From contig NC_054702.1 in the NCBI RefSeq assembly GCF_016097555.1, positions 66,607,350 through 66,671,349 on the forward strand: a stretch of DNA of 64,000 nucleotides, given 5' to 3'. The translations under genes were made by a program, and so were the position numbers. Shown piece by piece: positions 31,116-44,285 of the stretch; positions within the stretch are counted from its first letter, which is position 1; the number at the start of each line of letters is the position of its first letter. Below the pieces are notes generated by a model, which saw only the letters and a list, made by a program, of their open reading frames with translations, did no database searches and had not been told where the DNA came from. Source of the DNA: Gigantopelta aegis (lineage: Eukaryota; Mollusca; Gastropoda; Neomphalida; Peltospiridae).

Positions 31116-34100
31116 GGGGCCTAATTCACAAAAGTCTCTTAGGCTCTGCTAGACAACAAAGCATCCTCTCTGCAAGTCTTTTAGCATTATACTCTGAGAT
31201 CGCAAAATTGCGAGTTTAGTGAATTAGGCCCCAGGTCTGCTTACCATTAATTGCTATCTCCCTCTTTAGGTAACATATCTTGAGTCTAATACACAAAGCT
31301 CTCTTAGGCTCTGCTAGACAACAAAGCATCCTCTCTGCAAGTCTTTTAGCATTGCACTGCGAGATTGCAAAGTTGCGAGAGTTTAGTGAATTGGGCCCCA
31401 GGTCTGCTTACCATTAATTGCTATCTCCCTCTTTAGGTAACATATCTTGGGCCTAATACACAAAGCTCTCTTAGGCTCTGCTAGACAACAAAGCATCCTC
31501 TTTGCAAGTCTTTTAGCATTGCACTGCGAGATCGCAAAGTTGCGAGAGTTTAGTGAATTGGGCCCCAGGTCTGCTTACCATTAATTGCTATCTCCCTCTT
31601 TAGGTAACATATCTTGGGCCTAATACACAAAGCTCTCTTAGGCTCTGCTAGACAACAAAGCATCCTCTTTGCAAGTCTTTTAGCATTGTACTCTGAGATC
31701 GCAAAATTGCGAGTTTAGTGAATTAGGCCCCAGGTCTGCTTACCATTAATTGCTATCTCCCTCTTTAGGTAACATATCTTGGGCTTAATACACAAAGGTC
31801 TCTTAGGCTCTGCTAGACAACAAAGCATCCTCTCTGCAAGTCTTTTAGCATTGCACTGCGAGATTGCAAAGTTGCGAGAGTTTAGTGAATTGGGCCCCAG
31901 GTCTGCTACCATTAATTGCTATCTCCCTCTTTAGGTAACATATCTTGGGCCTAATACACAAAGCTCTCTTAGGCTCTGCTAGACAACAAAGCATCCTCTC
32001 TGCAAGTCTTTTAGCATTGCACTGCGAGATCGCAAAGTTGCGAGAGTTTAGTGAATTGGGCCCCAGGTCTGCTTACCATTAATTGCTATCTCCCTCTTTA
32101 GGTAACATATCTTGGGCCTAATACACAAAGCTCTCTTAGGCTCTGCTAGACAACAAAGCATCCTCTTTGCAAGTCTTTTAGCATTGCACTGCGAGATCGC
32201 AAAGTTGCGAGAGTTTAGTGAATTGGGCCCCAGGTCTGCTTACCATTAATTGCTATCTCCCTCTTTAGGTAACATATCTTGGGCCTAATTCACAAAGGTC
32301 TCTTAGGCTCTGCTAGACAACAAAGCATCCTCTCTGCAAGTCTTTTAGCATTGTACTCTGAGATCGCAAAATTGCGAGTTTAGTGAATTAGGCCCCAGGT
32401 CTGCTTACCATTAATTGCTATCTCCCTCTTTAGGTAACATATCTTGGGCCTAATACACAAAGCTCTCTTAGGCTCTGCTAGACAACAAAGCATCCTCTCT
32501 GCAAGTCTTTTAGCATTGCACTGCGAGATTGCAAAGTTGCGAGAGTTTAGTGAATTGGGCCCCAGGTCTGCTTACCATTAATTGCTATCTCCCTCTTTAG
32601 GTAACATATCTTGGGCCTAATACACAAAGCTCTCTTAGGCTCTGCTAGACAACAAAGCATCCTCTTTGCAAGTCTTTTAGCATTGCACTCTGAGATCGCA
32701 AAATTGCGAGTTTAGTGAATTAGGCCCCAGGTCTGCTTACCATTAATTGCTATCTCCCTCTTTAGGTAACATATCTTGGGCTTAATACACAAAGGTCTCT
32801 TAGGCTCTGCTAGACAACAAAGCATCCTCTCTGCAAGTCTTTTAGCATTGCACTGCGAGATTGCAAAGTTGCGAGAGTTTAGTGAATTGGGCCCCAGGTC
32901 TGCTTACCATTAATTGCTATCTCCCTCTTTAGGTAACATATCTTGGGCCTAATACACAAAGCTCTCTTAGGCTCTGCTAGACAACAAAGCATCCTCTTTG
33001 CAAGTCTTTTAGCATTGCACTGCGAGATCGCAAAGTTGCGAGAGTTTAGTGAATTGGGCCCCAGGTCTGCTTACCATTAATTGCTATCTCCCTCTTTAGG
33101 TAACATATCTTGGGCCTAATACACAAAGCTCTCTTAGGCTCTGCTAGACAACAAAGCATCCTCTCTGCAAGTCTTTTAGCATTGCACTGCGAGATCGCAA
33201 AGTTGCGAGAGTTTAGTGAATTGGGCCCCAGGTCTGCTTACCATTAATTGCTATCTCCCTCTTTAGGTAACATATCTTGGGCCTAATACACAAAGCTCTC
33301 TTAGGCTCTGCTAGACAACAAAGCATCCTCTTTGCAAGTCTTTTAGCATTGCACTGCGACATCGCAAAGTTGCGAGAGTTTAGTGAATTGGGCCCCAGGT
33401 CTGCTTACCATTAATTGCTATCTCCCTCTTTAGGTAACATATCTTGGGCCTAATTCACAAAGGTCTCTTAGGCTCTGCTAGACAACAAAGCATCCTCTCT
33501 GCAAGTCTTTTAGCATTGTACTCTGAGATCGCAAAATTGCGAGTTTAGTGAATTAGGCCCCAGGTCTGCTTACCATTAATTGCTATCTCCCTCTTTAGGT
33601 AACATATCTTGGGCCTAATACACAAAGCTCTCTTAGGCTCTGCTAGACAACAAAGCATCCTCTTTGCAAGTCTTTTAGCATTGCACTGCGAGATTGCAAA
33701 GTTGCGAGAGTTTAGTGAATTGGGCCCCAGGTCTGCTTACCATTAATTGCTATCTCCCTCTTTAGGTAACATATCTTGGGCCTAATACACAAAGCTCTCT
33801 TAGGCTCTGCTAGACAACAAAGCATCCTCTTTGCAAGTCTTTTAGCATTGCACTGCGAGATCGCAAAGTTGCGACAGTTTAGTGAATTGGGCCCCAGGTC
33901 TGTTTACCATTAATTGCTATCTCCCTCTTTAGGTAACATATCTTGGGCCTAATACACAAAGCTCTCTTAGGCTCTGCTAGACAACAAAGCATCCTCTTTG
34001 CAAGTCTTTTAGCATTGTACTCTGAGATCGCAAAATTGCGAGTTTAGTGAATTAGGCCCCAGGTCTGCTTACCATTAATTGCTATCTCCCTCTTTAGGTA

Positions 34101-36555
34101 ACATATCTTGGGCTTAATACACAAAGGTCTCTTAGGCTCTGCTAGACAACAAAGCATCCTCTCTGCAAGTCTTTTAGCATTGCACTGCGAGATTGCAAAG
34201 TTGCGAGAGTTTAGTGAATTGGGCCCCAGGTCTGCTTACCATTAATTGCTATCTCCCTCTTTAGGTAACATATCTTGGGCCTAATACACAAAGCTCTCTT
34301 AGGCTCTGCTAGACAACAAAGCATCCTCTTTGCAAGTCTTTTAGCATTGCACTGCGAGATCGCAAAGTTGCGAGAGTTTAGTGAATTGGGCCCCAGGTCT
34401 GCTTACCATTAATTGCTATCTCCCTCTTTAGGTAACATATCTTGGGCCTAATACACAAAGCTCTTAGGCTCTGCTAGACAACAAAGCATCCTCTCTGCAA
34501 GTCTTTTAGCATTGCACTGCGAGATCGCAAAGTTGCGAGAGTTTAGTGAATTGGGCCCCAGGTCTGCTTACCATTAATTGCTATCTCCCTCTTTAGGTAA
34601 CATATCTTGGGCCTAATACACAAAGCTCTCTTAGGCTCTGCTAGACAACAAAGCATCCTCTTTGCAAGTCTTTTAGCATTGCACTGCGAGATCGCAAAGT
34701 TGCGAGAGTTTAGTGAATTGGGCCCCAGGTCTGCTTACCATTAATTGCTATCTCCCTCTTTAGGTAACATATCTTGGGCCTAATTCACAAAGGTCTCTTA
34801 GGCTCTGCTAGACAACAAAGCATCCTCTCTGCAAGTCTTTTAGCATTGTACTCTGAGATCGCAAAATTGCGAGTTTAGTGAATTAGGCCCCAGGTCTGCT
34901 TACCATTAATTGCTATCTCCCTCTTTAGGTAACATATCTTGGGCCTAATACACAAAGCTCTCTTAGGCTCTGCTAGACAACAAAGCATCCTCTCTGCAAG
35001 TCTTTTAGCATTGCACTGCGAGATTGCAAAGTTGCGAGAGTTTAGTGAATTGGGCCCCAGGTCTGCTTACCATTAATTGCTATCTCCCTCTTTAGGTAAC
35101 ATATCTTGGGCCTAATACACAAAGCTCTCTTAGGCTCTGCTAGACAACAAAGCATCCTCTTTGCAAGTCTTTTAGCATTGTACTCTGAGATCGCAAAATT
35201 GCGAGTTTAGTGAATTAGGCCCCAGGTCTGCTTACCATTAATTGCTATCTCCCTCTTTAGGTAACATATCTTGGGCTTAATACACAAAGGTCTCTTAGGC
35301 TCTGCTAGACAACAAAGCATCCTCTCTGCACGTCTTTTAGCATTGCACTGCGAGATTGCAAAGTTGCGAGAGTTTAGTGAATTGGGCCCCAGGTCTGCTT
35401 ACCATTAATTGCTATCTCCCTCTTTAGGTAACATATCTTGGGCCTAATACACAAAGCTCTCTTAGGCTCTGCTAGACAACAAAGCATCCTCTTTGCAAGT
35501 CTTTTAGCATTGCACTGCGAGATCGCAAAGTTGCGAGAGTTTAGTGAATTGGGCCCCAGGTCTGCTTACCATTAATTGCTATCTCCCTCTTTAGGTAACA
35601 TATCTTGGGCCTAATACACAAAGCTCTCTTAGGCTCTGCTAGACAACAAAGCATCCTCTTTGCAAGTCTTTTAGCATTGTACTCTGAGATCGCAAAATTG
35701 CGAGTTTAGTGAATTAGGCCCCAGGTCTGCTTACCATTAATTGCTATCTCCCTCTTTAGGTAACATATCTTGGGCCTAATACACAAAGCTCTCTAGGCTC
35801 TGCTAGACAACAAAGCATCCTCTCTGCAAGTCTTTTAGCATTGCACTGCGAGATTGCAAAGTTGCGAGAGTTTAGTGAATTGGGCCCCAGGTCTGCTTAC
35901 CATTAATTGCTATCTCCCTCTTTAGGTAACATATCTTGGGCCTAATACACAAAGCTCTCTTAGGCTCTGCTAGACAACAAAGCATCCTCTTTGCAAGTCT
36001 TTTAGCATTGCACTGCGAGATCGCAAAGTTGCGAGAGTTTAGTGAATTGGGCCCCAGGTCTGCTTACCATTAATTGCTATCTCCCTCTTTAGGTAACATA
36101 TCTTGGGCCTAATACACAAAGCTCTCTTAGGCTCTGCTAGACAACAAAGCATCCTCTCTGCAAGTCTTTTAGCATTGCACTGCGAGATCGCAAAGTTGCG
36201 AGAGTTTAGTGAATTGGGCCCCAGGTCTGCTTACCATTAATTGCTATCTCCCTCTTTAGGTAACATATCTTGGGCCTAATACACAAAGCTCTCTTAGGCT
36301 CTGCTAGACAACAAAGCATCCTCTCTGCAAGTCTTTTAGCATTGCACTGCGAGATCGCAAAGTTGCGAGAGTTTAGTGAATTGGGCCCCAGGTCTGCTTA
36401 CCATTAATTGCTATCTCCCTCTTTAGGTAACATATCTTGGGCCTAATACACAAAACTCTCTTAGGCTCTGCTAGACAACAAAGCATCCTCTTTGCAAGTC
36501 TTTTAGCATTGCACTGCGAGATCGCAAAGTTGCGAGAGTTTAGTGAATTAGGCCC
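31116..36555. repeat. 167-bp satellite array, about 33 units, with higher-order structure
   Basis: Head-to-tail units of about 167 bp cover 5.4 kb. Each has a core of about 118 bp bounded by inverted ends (GGGGCCTAATTCACAAA and TTTAGTGAATTAGGCCCC) plus a spacer of about 48 bp starting GGTCTGCTTACCATTAATTG. Monomer variants (ACTCTGAGATCGCAAAATTG versus ACTGCGAGATTGCAAAG and others) recur in order. The variant with CCTAATTCAC falls at 31117, 32281, 33446 and 34776, giving higher-order periods of about 1165 bp (7 units) and 1330 bp (8 units). No gene lies inside. Confidence 0.95.
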
Positions 36556-37429
36556 CAAGAGCATTAGATCAAACCTGAAACAAATTGATAACAAGCTGAA
36601 TTTTTCAGAAAAGTTACCCAAGAGGATGATAAGACACATCCGCAAATCTGCGAAATACGGACTCGGGATTTTAAGATAGTGTCCAAGATGGCCGCAAATA
36701 AAGTGTCTAAACATAGGTTTCCAGACACAATTAATAACATCAAATCATTAATTACATGATTTATGAAAGAGAAATCTCAAAACAATAAAATGTTGGCCAC
36801 TACGGCGGTCAGTATATCCAATACGAACCACACTTTAAAGAACTTTTGTGACTTTCAGCTTGTTACCAAACTGCAATTTTGTTCAGATCTGGAACTATTT
36901 TAAGCTATTACTCCTGGCCTATTATCTATTATTTGGGGCCTACAAGGAATTTCAAAAGCAAGTAACTAGCCCACAGTTGTTTCAGTTCATGTTGACAATA
37001 TGACCTCAAAGCCAGTTTTCATACAAGCTTATGAATTAATAATGCAGTATTTGATTATCGTTCTCATCTTCATCATTTGCATCACTATTCAGTAACGTTG
37101 GTGCAGTATCTTTATATTCATCATTATTCAACAATGCAGATCTTGTATTGTTCCAGGTTTCACCCTTGCATTTGGTGCACACTGAGGTGCAAAACATTCT
37201 AAGATTTTTTCACCTACATGACATGATCCCACAACCATCTTTTTAGCACACGCAGGGTATACCATGTTGAAGAAAGCGTCAGGGGATACCTGGGGACTGT
37301 TTATTATTCACTCTCTGTGGCTAAATGTGGTATCCTATAATTCTACAGTCTGACAGTGGTTCAGAGTTCACAGCTAATGTCATCACCGAACTGAAGTAGC
37401 TTTGGCCAGACATTCAGGGATTTCATGAA
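36556..37429. other. Non-coding flank of the satellite
   Basis: Begins right after the last unit. No gene seen. Confidence 0.45.
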
Positions 37430-37545
37430 ATCACTGGTCATTATATTCAGTGAATTCATGAAATCACTGGTCATTATATTCAGTGAATTCATGAAATCAC
37501 TGGTCATTATATTCAGTGAATTCATGAAATCACTGAATATTTTAG
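37430..37545. repeat. 33-bp tandem repeat, three units
   Basis: Unit starts TGAATTCATGAAATCACTGG (37451, 37484, 37517). Flanking bases repeat parts such as GGGATTTCATGAAATCAC. Confidence 0.85.
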
Positions 37546-37809
37546 GGATTGCATAAAATCCCTGACCAAAACAGGGTTTTCATGAAATTACTGAAATGGT
37601 CAGGGATTTCGTTCGTTAAATCCCTGGTTTCACAACCTTACTATATAAGCCACCTGCAAGCAGTTGAGAGATTAAAAGGAAATTTTTGTTAGTGATCCTT
37701 ATTTAGCAGAAATGCGTGGTTACATGTTTTATTGAACCGTACACCGGTTCCAACCTCTAGTTGTACATTGCGTAGTAATTTTACAAATAAAAGTATATTA
37801 GTATATATT

Positions 37810-38117
37810 GGGGCCGGGACGTAGCCCAGTGGTAAAGCGCTCACTTGGTGCGCGGTCGGTTTGGGTTCGATCCCCGTCGGTGGGCCAATTGGGCTATTTC
37901 TCGTTCCAGCCAGTGCACCACAACTGGTATATCAAATGCCGTGGTATGTGATATCCTATCTGTGGAAAAATGCATATAAAATATTCCTTGTTGCATTAGG
38001 AAAAAATGTAGAGGATTTCCTCTGATGACTGTGTCAGAATTACCAAAGGTTTGACATCCAATAGCTGATGATTACTTAATCAATGTGCTTTAGTGGTGTC
38101 GTTAAAGAAAACAAACG
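37810..38117 (+). mobile_element. SINE, head type 1 joined to tail type 2
   Basis: Head GGGACGTAGCCCAGTGGTAA, but the 3' half ends GCTTTAGTGGTGTCGTTAAA, the tail found with head type 2. A recombinant arrangement. Confidence 0.85.
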
Positions 38118-38132
38118 CCTTTTTTATTAGTA

Positions 38133-38465
38133 TATAGGCGTTAGCGTACAAGACGGGGTCGGGGTAATGCGGGCAACTGTCCCCCAGTTCTGGAGAAAAT
38201 CCTCAAATTTGGGCAAAAACAATAGGAAAATTCGGGGAAAATGAGCTGGCCTGACCACTTTTCACCGTGTATTTCCATCATTCTACTCACAATATTAGGT
38301 GTAATCCATGTAAAAATGCGTGGCGATTCGTTTACAACCGTATATAGCTGTCTGGCAGTAAATGTGAATATGAATAAACGTTGTAATCCAGATTCGGGCA
38401 CTTTTGATTAATTCGAACAAAAATCGACCAGCTCCCTACACAAATGGGAGCCCGTACGCCTATGT
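38133..38465. mobile_element. Probable non-autonomous DNA element
   Basis: Begins TATAGGCGTTAGCGTAC and ends GTACGCCTATG in inverted orientation. About 330 bp, adjoining the SINE at 37810-38117. Ends imperfect. Confidence 0.45.
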
Positions 38466-39402
38466 ATATGGGGAATAAATAATTGTATTTACATAAACAA
38501 GCATATCACATAATATTATTACAACCATTTAGGCAGCGGTTGTATGAACTCCGTAAGTATTTGACGATGCATAGCGAACAAGGAAGTGAGAGTCAATTTA
38601 TTCGTCAAACCCGGTGTAACTAGGCACTAGTGTAGAATTTGTTATAAATGTAGTTTCTTGTTTGAAATACTAGTATGATTTGCGGGGGGGGGGGGGGGGG
38701 GATAACGTTTAATAGTGCATGATGTGTCTAAGTACGCAAACTTACACTGATGGAGGTCATACTATGAGCGTCTACAAAATTATTATTGTGTTGAAAATAC
38801 GTTGAATCCAAGTATAAAAGTGCGTTTTTGTTGTTATTTTGACCATATAAGCATTATTTTTCGAATGGCCAACATATATGTTTGAATTCAGCATCTTTAA
38901 ATTTGGTTATAAAAATTATGTTGGATACAATTCTAAAGAAATGATTGCACGAAAATAAATAAAAACATAGTCTGTGACACTATATTATATTCAGATATAA
39001 TGTATTTTCAACACAATCCTAATTTTGTATACTGCCATTTTGTGTTTGTCAATTTGATCTCCTGGATGTAATTTCCCAAATGCTCAACATATATGAGTGA
39101 ATTCATTATGTTTGATATAATCTTGAAGAAATGCTCGCACTTCAATAAATAAGCACTTTTTTAATGAGACCTGACTAATACACTATGTCTCCGCAGTGTT
39201 GGATGGAGAAGGTCTGACACATATTTTCCACACAGTTATGTCTTCAGCCGTGACTGTCTGTTGTATGTTTCTTTGCGCAAATCCTGCCGAATGAATAATA
39301 GGATATTTACTGCAGGCTACACTAAAGAAATCACCTTTTATACATAACGCCTTTTAAGCCAAGCAATAGTACTTAATCAACGTGTGATTTCGTTTAACAA
39401 AG
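38466..39402. other. AT-rich sequence upstream of LECR-C
   Basis: Contains a poly-G run. The final 40 bases match the leader of LECR-D, and CTTTTATACATAACGCC may contain a TATA element. Confidence 0.4.
38683..38701. repeat. Poly-G run
   Basis: About 18 G. Confidence 0.85.
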
Positions 39403-39496
39403 ATGGAAAGTATCGACAGGTGTAATCAGAGAACTAAACAACATATATTCATTTTGTTATTCTTCTGCGTTTTGTATTATTTTGTACCGACAAGTG
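39403..39496 (+). CDS. LECR-C exon 1, signal peptide
   Basis: MESIDRCNQRTKQHIFILLF then FCVLYYFVPTSG; donor GTAAGT, one base left over (phase 1). It differs from the A/B signal exon but is homologous to 48727-48816. An upstream TTTTATACAT near 39335 may be a TATA element. Confidence 0.65.
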
Positions 39497-39860
39497 GTAA
39501 GTAATATTGACTAGTTTGTACGTGTTACGTGACGTCTATATACTAGTATATTTGGAATAAACCTTATGAACTTTGTTTAATTATACACCGGTGTGATACT
39601 TGCGGAGAGCTGAAGCTTTAGTGGAGACAAAATAGCAGTTTTGGATAACAGTTTTCAGCTTTTTAAAAAGTTGTTTTTCTTTTTATATACAGTAGGACAA
39701 AAACGTACATTTTGTAGTCCTCAAAATATCGCTCGTGTTCCTCATTACTCCAATCCATTTACTAGAGGTCTGTATCATAGTTGTACTAATAAATATACGT
39801 ATCTAAAAAAAAAATCTGATTACAGTCTATTATGTAAAATATTTTTCAATATTTATTCAG

Positions 39861-40181
39861 TGTGTGGTTTTCCAAGACATAAACCGAGCAAATGTTTTGT
39901 AAGCGACAGCATCAATTATACAATTGGACTAATATGCATGGATGGTTCAGTGATCCACGTCTTATAAGAGACTTACTCCAACAGCAGTTCGAATGATACC
40001 TGCACATTAGATTATACCAAGTGTAACGGCCTGACAGTAACAAACAACAGAATAACATCTACAGACATCAGACTACAGACTACCTGCAATGGAAAAACAA
40101 AATGTAACGAAATTATGGAACCAGCTTACTTTATCTGTTCCGGGATACGTTTGGCAAAAGTCAATTATGAATGTGTTCTAG
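39861..40181 (+). pseudogene. LECR-C exon 2, SUEL-like domain with internal stop
   Basis: 321 nt, splice sites intact (TATTCAG, GTATGT). The Cys pattern of the other copies is retained, but TAA at 39965-39967 replaces the ATA-AAA region of LECR-B. Otherwise the exon is open to DYEC-like NYECV. Confidence 0.7.
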
Positions 40182-40556
40182 GTATGTAAAAAATGGTATA
40201 TACAACAAAAAAAACCTACACGATCAGCGCAATTTCATTACATATGTATAGGGGCAAGTGTTTATTTTCATATTATAATCGAAAATGGGTGCTGTTTCTA
40301 TAATAAAACTATATGTACAAACTGTTTAATACAAGAGGTGGTCAGTTTTCAAATATTACCTAAACACGCGCGGAATAGTTTTCCATGTATACATAGTGCG
40401 AGTCCATTGTTATTTCAGATAGACATGTTAATGACCAGTTAAAGCATTAGTTAAACCTATATTTATTATCTGTAGACATAAACAAGATTTAGATATCGAT
40501 GACAGTCCGTGTACATTTAATCAGAAATGATTTTGTGTTGTACTTCTTTTTTTAAG

Positions 40557-40845
40557 AACCAGTGAACTACAACATGTGCAATAATCTAACAGCATCAAGC
40601 ATGGCAAATGAAAACGTGTGGGCAGAACATGAGAGTTCAAATAGCAGATTTCCGTGCAAATATGACGGACAAAGAGAAATGGTTTTTAAACATAACATCC
40701 GGTTTTATGCTAAATGATTCTATACCATCAAACTCATCACGTATACGATTGTTATTTAATATACTGGGTGGATTTCATGACATTGTTCATATAATGTATT
40801 ACAGTGAGGATCCCAGCAATCAAAACATATGGATAGAACTCACAG
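40557..40845 (+). pseudogene. LECR-C exon 3, CUB-like domain with deletion
   Basis: 289 nt against 351 in A and B. The missing 62 bases lie between two copies of a short CGTGGG-like sequence, suggesting a microhomology deletion. It removes the CSCEIRG segment and shifts the frame; the rest ([19 protein letters not shown]) reads openly in another frame. Confidence 0.7.
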
Positions 40846-40984
40846 GTAAGCCACCACTGCTATCTCGTATGGTTTTGATGTGTTAACTGTATTTAGTCGT
40901 TGACAAGCGTTTAAATACAGATAAGGAATTACAACCATACAATAACTGGTTTGTACCATGACTGGCACACATCTGTCACTTTCA

Positions 40985-41282
40985 TTTCAGCTCCAACTTA
41001 TTTTCGTGCTTATATCCAATTACGGTTCAAGCACGCTGTCCTGGGCACACAACTCAGCTATCTGGGCTGTCTGTCCAGGACAGTGAGTTAGTTATCAATT
41101 GTTAGTGGTTAGTGAGAGAGAAGAGGGTATAGTGGCCATATACCTACCCAATGAGTTGTTAAAACTCGCTCTGGTTGGGAGTCAGTACCGGGCTGCGAAC
41201 CCTGTACCTACCAGCCTTATATCCGATGGTTTAACCACGACACCACTGAGGCCGGTATCGGTCACTAAGTCACGCCTCTAAC
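40985..41282 (-). mobile_element. SINE, head type 4
   Basis: Minus-strand copy with GGTTAAACCATCGGATATAA near the right end and the tail CCGTAATTGGATATAAGC near the left. LECR-C intron 3. Confidence 0.75.
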
Positions 41283-41607
41283 ATTAACAACTGACTAGCC
41301 CTTTTAATAATGTCCCGGTTAAATACGTAGGAGTTGACGGGTTTCTTCTCCTGTAGTGTGTGTGTATTAGTGGTTACTATGTGAAATATTTGTTATCAGA
41401 GAACTCGAAAATGATCAATGTAAAGGTATTTAGCGTCAACTATAGGATTACTGTTGTACTAGAGCTGGGATATTTTTCTACCGTGGAGTAGGCAGCAATT
41501 CCGTGTTTTCACTATAATATTGAGTTATCTCTGGCTAAAAGAGCGACCACAACCGTCCAAATGTCCATCTAGCTCTCGAACAACATAGTACGCGGACTAA
41601 AGCTTAT

Positions 41608-41668
41608 ATCACACTATACGACGCGACTCAACTCAACTCAACAGTTGAGTCGCGTCGTATAATGTGAT
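41608..41668. repeat. 61-bp hairpin
   Basis: 26-bp arms beginning ATCACACTATACGACGCG, mirrored across a 9-bp loop with one mismatch. Motifs ACGACG and CAACTCAACT recall the 48148 element, so it may be a related remnant. Confidence 0.6.
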
Positions 41669-41802
41669 CTAGACTTACCAACTGTCAAGCACAGTCCATA
41701 TAAAATCGCGTCTCTTTACAACAGTCGCCAATCGAATGCGTCAGTTGTGCGCCAACAGTAACACTATATTTGTAAGAATTTACTGTGTTATTTTGTTGTA
41801 AC

Positions 41803-41810
<8 letters not shown>

Positions 41811-41841
<31 letters not shown>
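41811..41841. repeat. (CA)n microsatellite
   Basis: Short CA array before the TTAA MITE. Confidence 0.85.
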
Positions 41842-41843
<2 letters not shown>

Positions 41844-41870
41844 AAGTAAAAAAAAAAAGGTGCAATTTAA

Positions 41871-42205
41871 AGGCATATTGTCACAGAACACTGACCTATT
41901 TAATGGTTTCACAAAGTATTACCTGAACAAAAATAATTCGATTTGTTCCAAAATGTACTTTATTCAACCATCTTCATAACCGCCATACTTCATTTATTAA
42001 TGACATTTTGTAAAAATAATTAAATTATAGCAATGGTCCATAATTCAAAAACTAAAATTGCCGAGAGGGATGACATGGATTTCACTCCATCATGGTTCAG
42101 TTAAGGTGATGCGATAGCTAGATTTGGTTTCCAACAATTAATGTAAATTTTATTTATTATCCATTTTTAGAGAAATAAGGTCCTTAAATCTGTGACAGTA
42201 TGCCT
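41871..42205. mobile_element. TTAA-flanked MITE, copy 2 (335 bp)
   Basis: The same family as 17172-17496 in the opposite orientation. Ends AGGCATATTGTCACAG / CTGTGACAGTATGCCT with TTAA on each side. It lies in the intron after LECR-C exon 3. Confidence 0.82.
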
Positions 42206-42446
42206 TTAACATAGCCATGATATATCTAACAAAATTAGAAGTTGTAATATAGTATACGTGCACGCTGTTTCAGGCCATGCCTCCAAACTACAGTGACGTC
42301 CCAAAATGGTATCATAGTTACATCACATACAACATCAAAGGGGAAAACACCGTGTCATGGTACAATTATGAATTAGATCATACTTCATGATTCAACAGGA
42401 ATAGTCGTTTAATAGTAGTTATAATTACTGTGTACTTAATGTGTGA

Positions 42447-42447
<1 letters not shown>

Positions 42448-42516
<69 letters not shown>
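42448..42516. repeat. (TA)n microsatellite
   Basis: LECR-C intron 3. Confidence 0.9.
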
Positions 42517-42520
<4 letters not shown>

Positions 42521-42694
42521 ATCTGTCTGTCAGTTCCTTATGAAATAACTTCAAAATAAGATATTCATGAGTGTTGTCATTAGGAACGACTGAGACACAA
42601 TACAATGGCCGTAGAGAAATGGTCTCTAAACAGTACATCTGATTATAAAGTTATAACTATTTGATGTGAAACGTATAGTTATTTCGAAATTTGG

Positions 42695-42789
<95 letters not shown>
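42695..42789. repeat. (GA)n microsatellite
   Basis: LECR-C intron 3. Confidence 0.92.
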
Positions 42790-42792
<3 letters not shown>

Positions 42793-42949
42793 GATGACCA
42801 AATTTACAACAAACCTTTTATATTACATTTATATGTTAAAAGATACAGAAAGTCAGACAATACAATAACTTAACTCAGAATGTCTTAGAATACCTTTATT
42901 CTTGTATATACTGTTTCCTAATCGAGGGATGGAAGAGGAAGAATCTAGC

Positions 42950-43212
42950 ATAGGGGTAGATGCCTCGCCTGATGTTCGATGAGTCGCAGAATCCTCCGCC
43001 CTCGGTGGACTCGTGTCGCTTTCATGATATGTGTTGCCCTGTCTATGGAAAAGCGCATATAAATACCACTTGTTGTTTTTTGGAAAGAGTAACCTATAAA
43101 AGGCTGCAGCGGATTTCCTCGACCAAGTGTCGAAATAACCATTATATGTTAGATATCGAATTGCCGTAGTTTAAAATATGCTGAGGTGTCGTTAAACATA
43201 ATTATATTCCTT
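42950..43212 (+). mobile_element. Old SINE copy
   Basis: Degraded body with AAGCGCATATAAATACC and tail GCTGAGGTGTCGTTAAACAT. Intron before LECR-C exon 4. Confidence 0.55.
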
Positions 43213-43407
43213 AATATTGCTAAATAAGCAATGTGTATGTCCAGTTCTATGGCGTATATCAAACGTGAGGGTGATGCATTTACATATTAACAAAATGGTG
43301 AGTCTTAGAAGTCAGAATTGATAACAGGTTAAATGCATGTGTGTATGTCTAGTCTATGACTGTGGGTGTTTTTAACTATCTAAAATATAGGTATCTTTCA
43401 TGCACAG

Positions 43408-43569
43408 GGTTTAGGGATGTTCAAATGAACTTGACCTGCAGCTCAACAACATATTTTGCTAAAGAGAACACAATACGCAAACCCCAGACATCACCGCCAA
43501 CATCAACATCTACAGAGGTGACTACAAGTGTTTCTGCAGAATATTCATCTGAATACGATATCAGTCAAT
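43408..43569 (+). CDS. LECR-C exon 4, short stalk
   Basis: A 162-nt phase 1-1 exon after TGCACAG. MNLTCSSTTYF then a shortened Thr/Ser segment (TSPPTSTSTEVTTSVSAEYS), donor GTATGT. It is about half the length of the A and B stalk exons. Confidence 0.6.
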
Positions 43570-43875
43570 GTATGTATGCACTCAATTAGTAAAACGTAAA
43601 AAATCTAAAACTATTTTGTATAGATCTTTATTATTTTTATTAAAAGTTAAGACAATTAAAATTTTCTGACGGGACATTATAAAAATTGTAAGAGCAGATT
43701 TTTATAAGTATAAATGGCTGCATTAGTTAGGCCTATTGGTTCATTTTGCACGTTTGCATAATAATAAGATGATAGAATCGTGGTCTGTAAAGAAATTAAC
43801 TGTTTTATCAGTTCTCTCTGAAAACTGAACAATTAAAACATAATTAAACCCAGTTAACAGTCTTTGTGGCAATGT

Positions 43876-44205
43876 GGGGCCGGACGTAGCCCAGTGGTAA
43901 AGCGTTTGCTTGATGCGCGGTCGGTCTGGGATCGATCTCCGTCGGTGGGCCCATTTGGGATATTTCTCGTTCCAGCCAGTGCTCCACAACCAGTGTAACA
44001 AAGGCCGTGGTATGTACTATCCTGTCTGTGGGATGGTGTATATAAAAGATCCCTTGCTGCTAATCAAAAAGAGTAGCGACAGCGTGTTGCCTCTCTCAAT
44101 ATTTGTGTGGTCCTTAACCTTATGTCTGACGCCATATAACCGTAATTAATTGTGTTGAGTGCGTCGTTAAATAAAACATATCCTTTCTTCCTTCCAGTCT
44201 TAGTG
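43876..44205 (+). mobile_element. SINE, head type 1, tail type 1
   Basis: GGACGTAGCCCAGTGGTAAA head, tail GTGTTGAGTGCGTCGTTAAA with TTCC-rich end. LECR-C intron 4. Confidence 0.85.
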
Positions 44206-44285
44206 GCAGTGTTGTTTTAATACCAAACACGTAAATAACGTTGATAGATACATGTATGTCTGACTTTAGGCTGGAAAAGAAAGAA

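Noticed and set aside
31116-36555. CRISPR-like regular array
   Set aside because: Units are 167 bp with no unique spacers, and the surrounding genes are animal genes with introns; this is satellite DNA.
36373-36714. 113-residue minus-strand frame at the satellite end (and similar at 31715-31912)
   Set aside because: It lies on satellite monomers and their flank. The monomers have mixed frames and stops, so it is chance.
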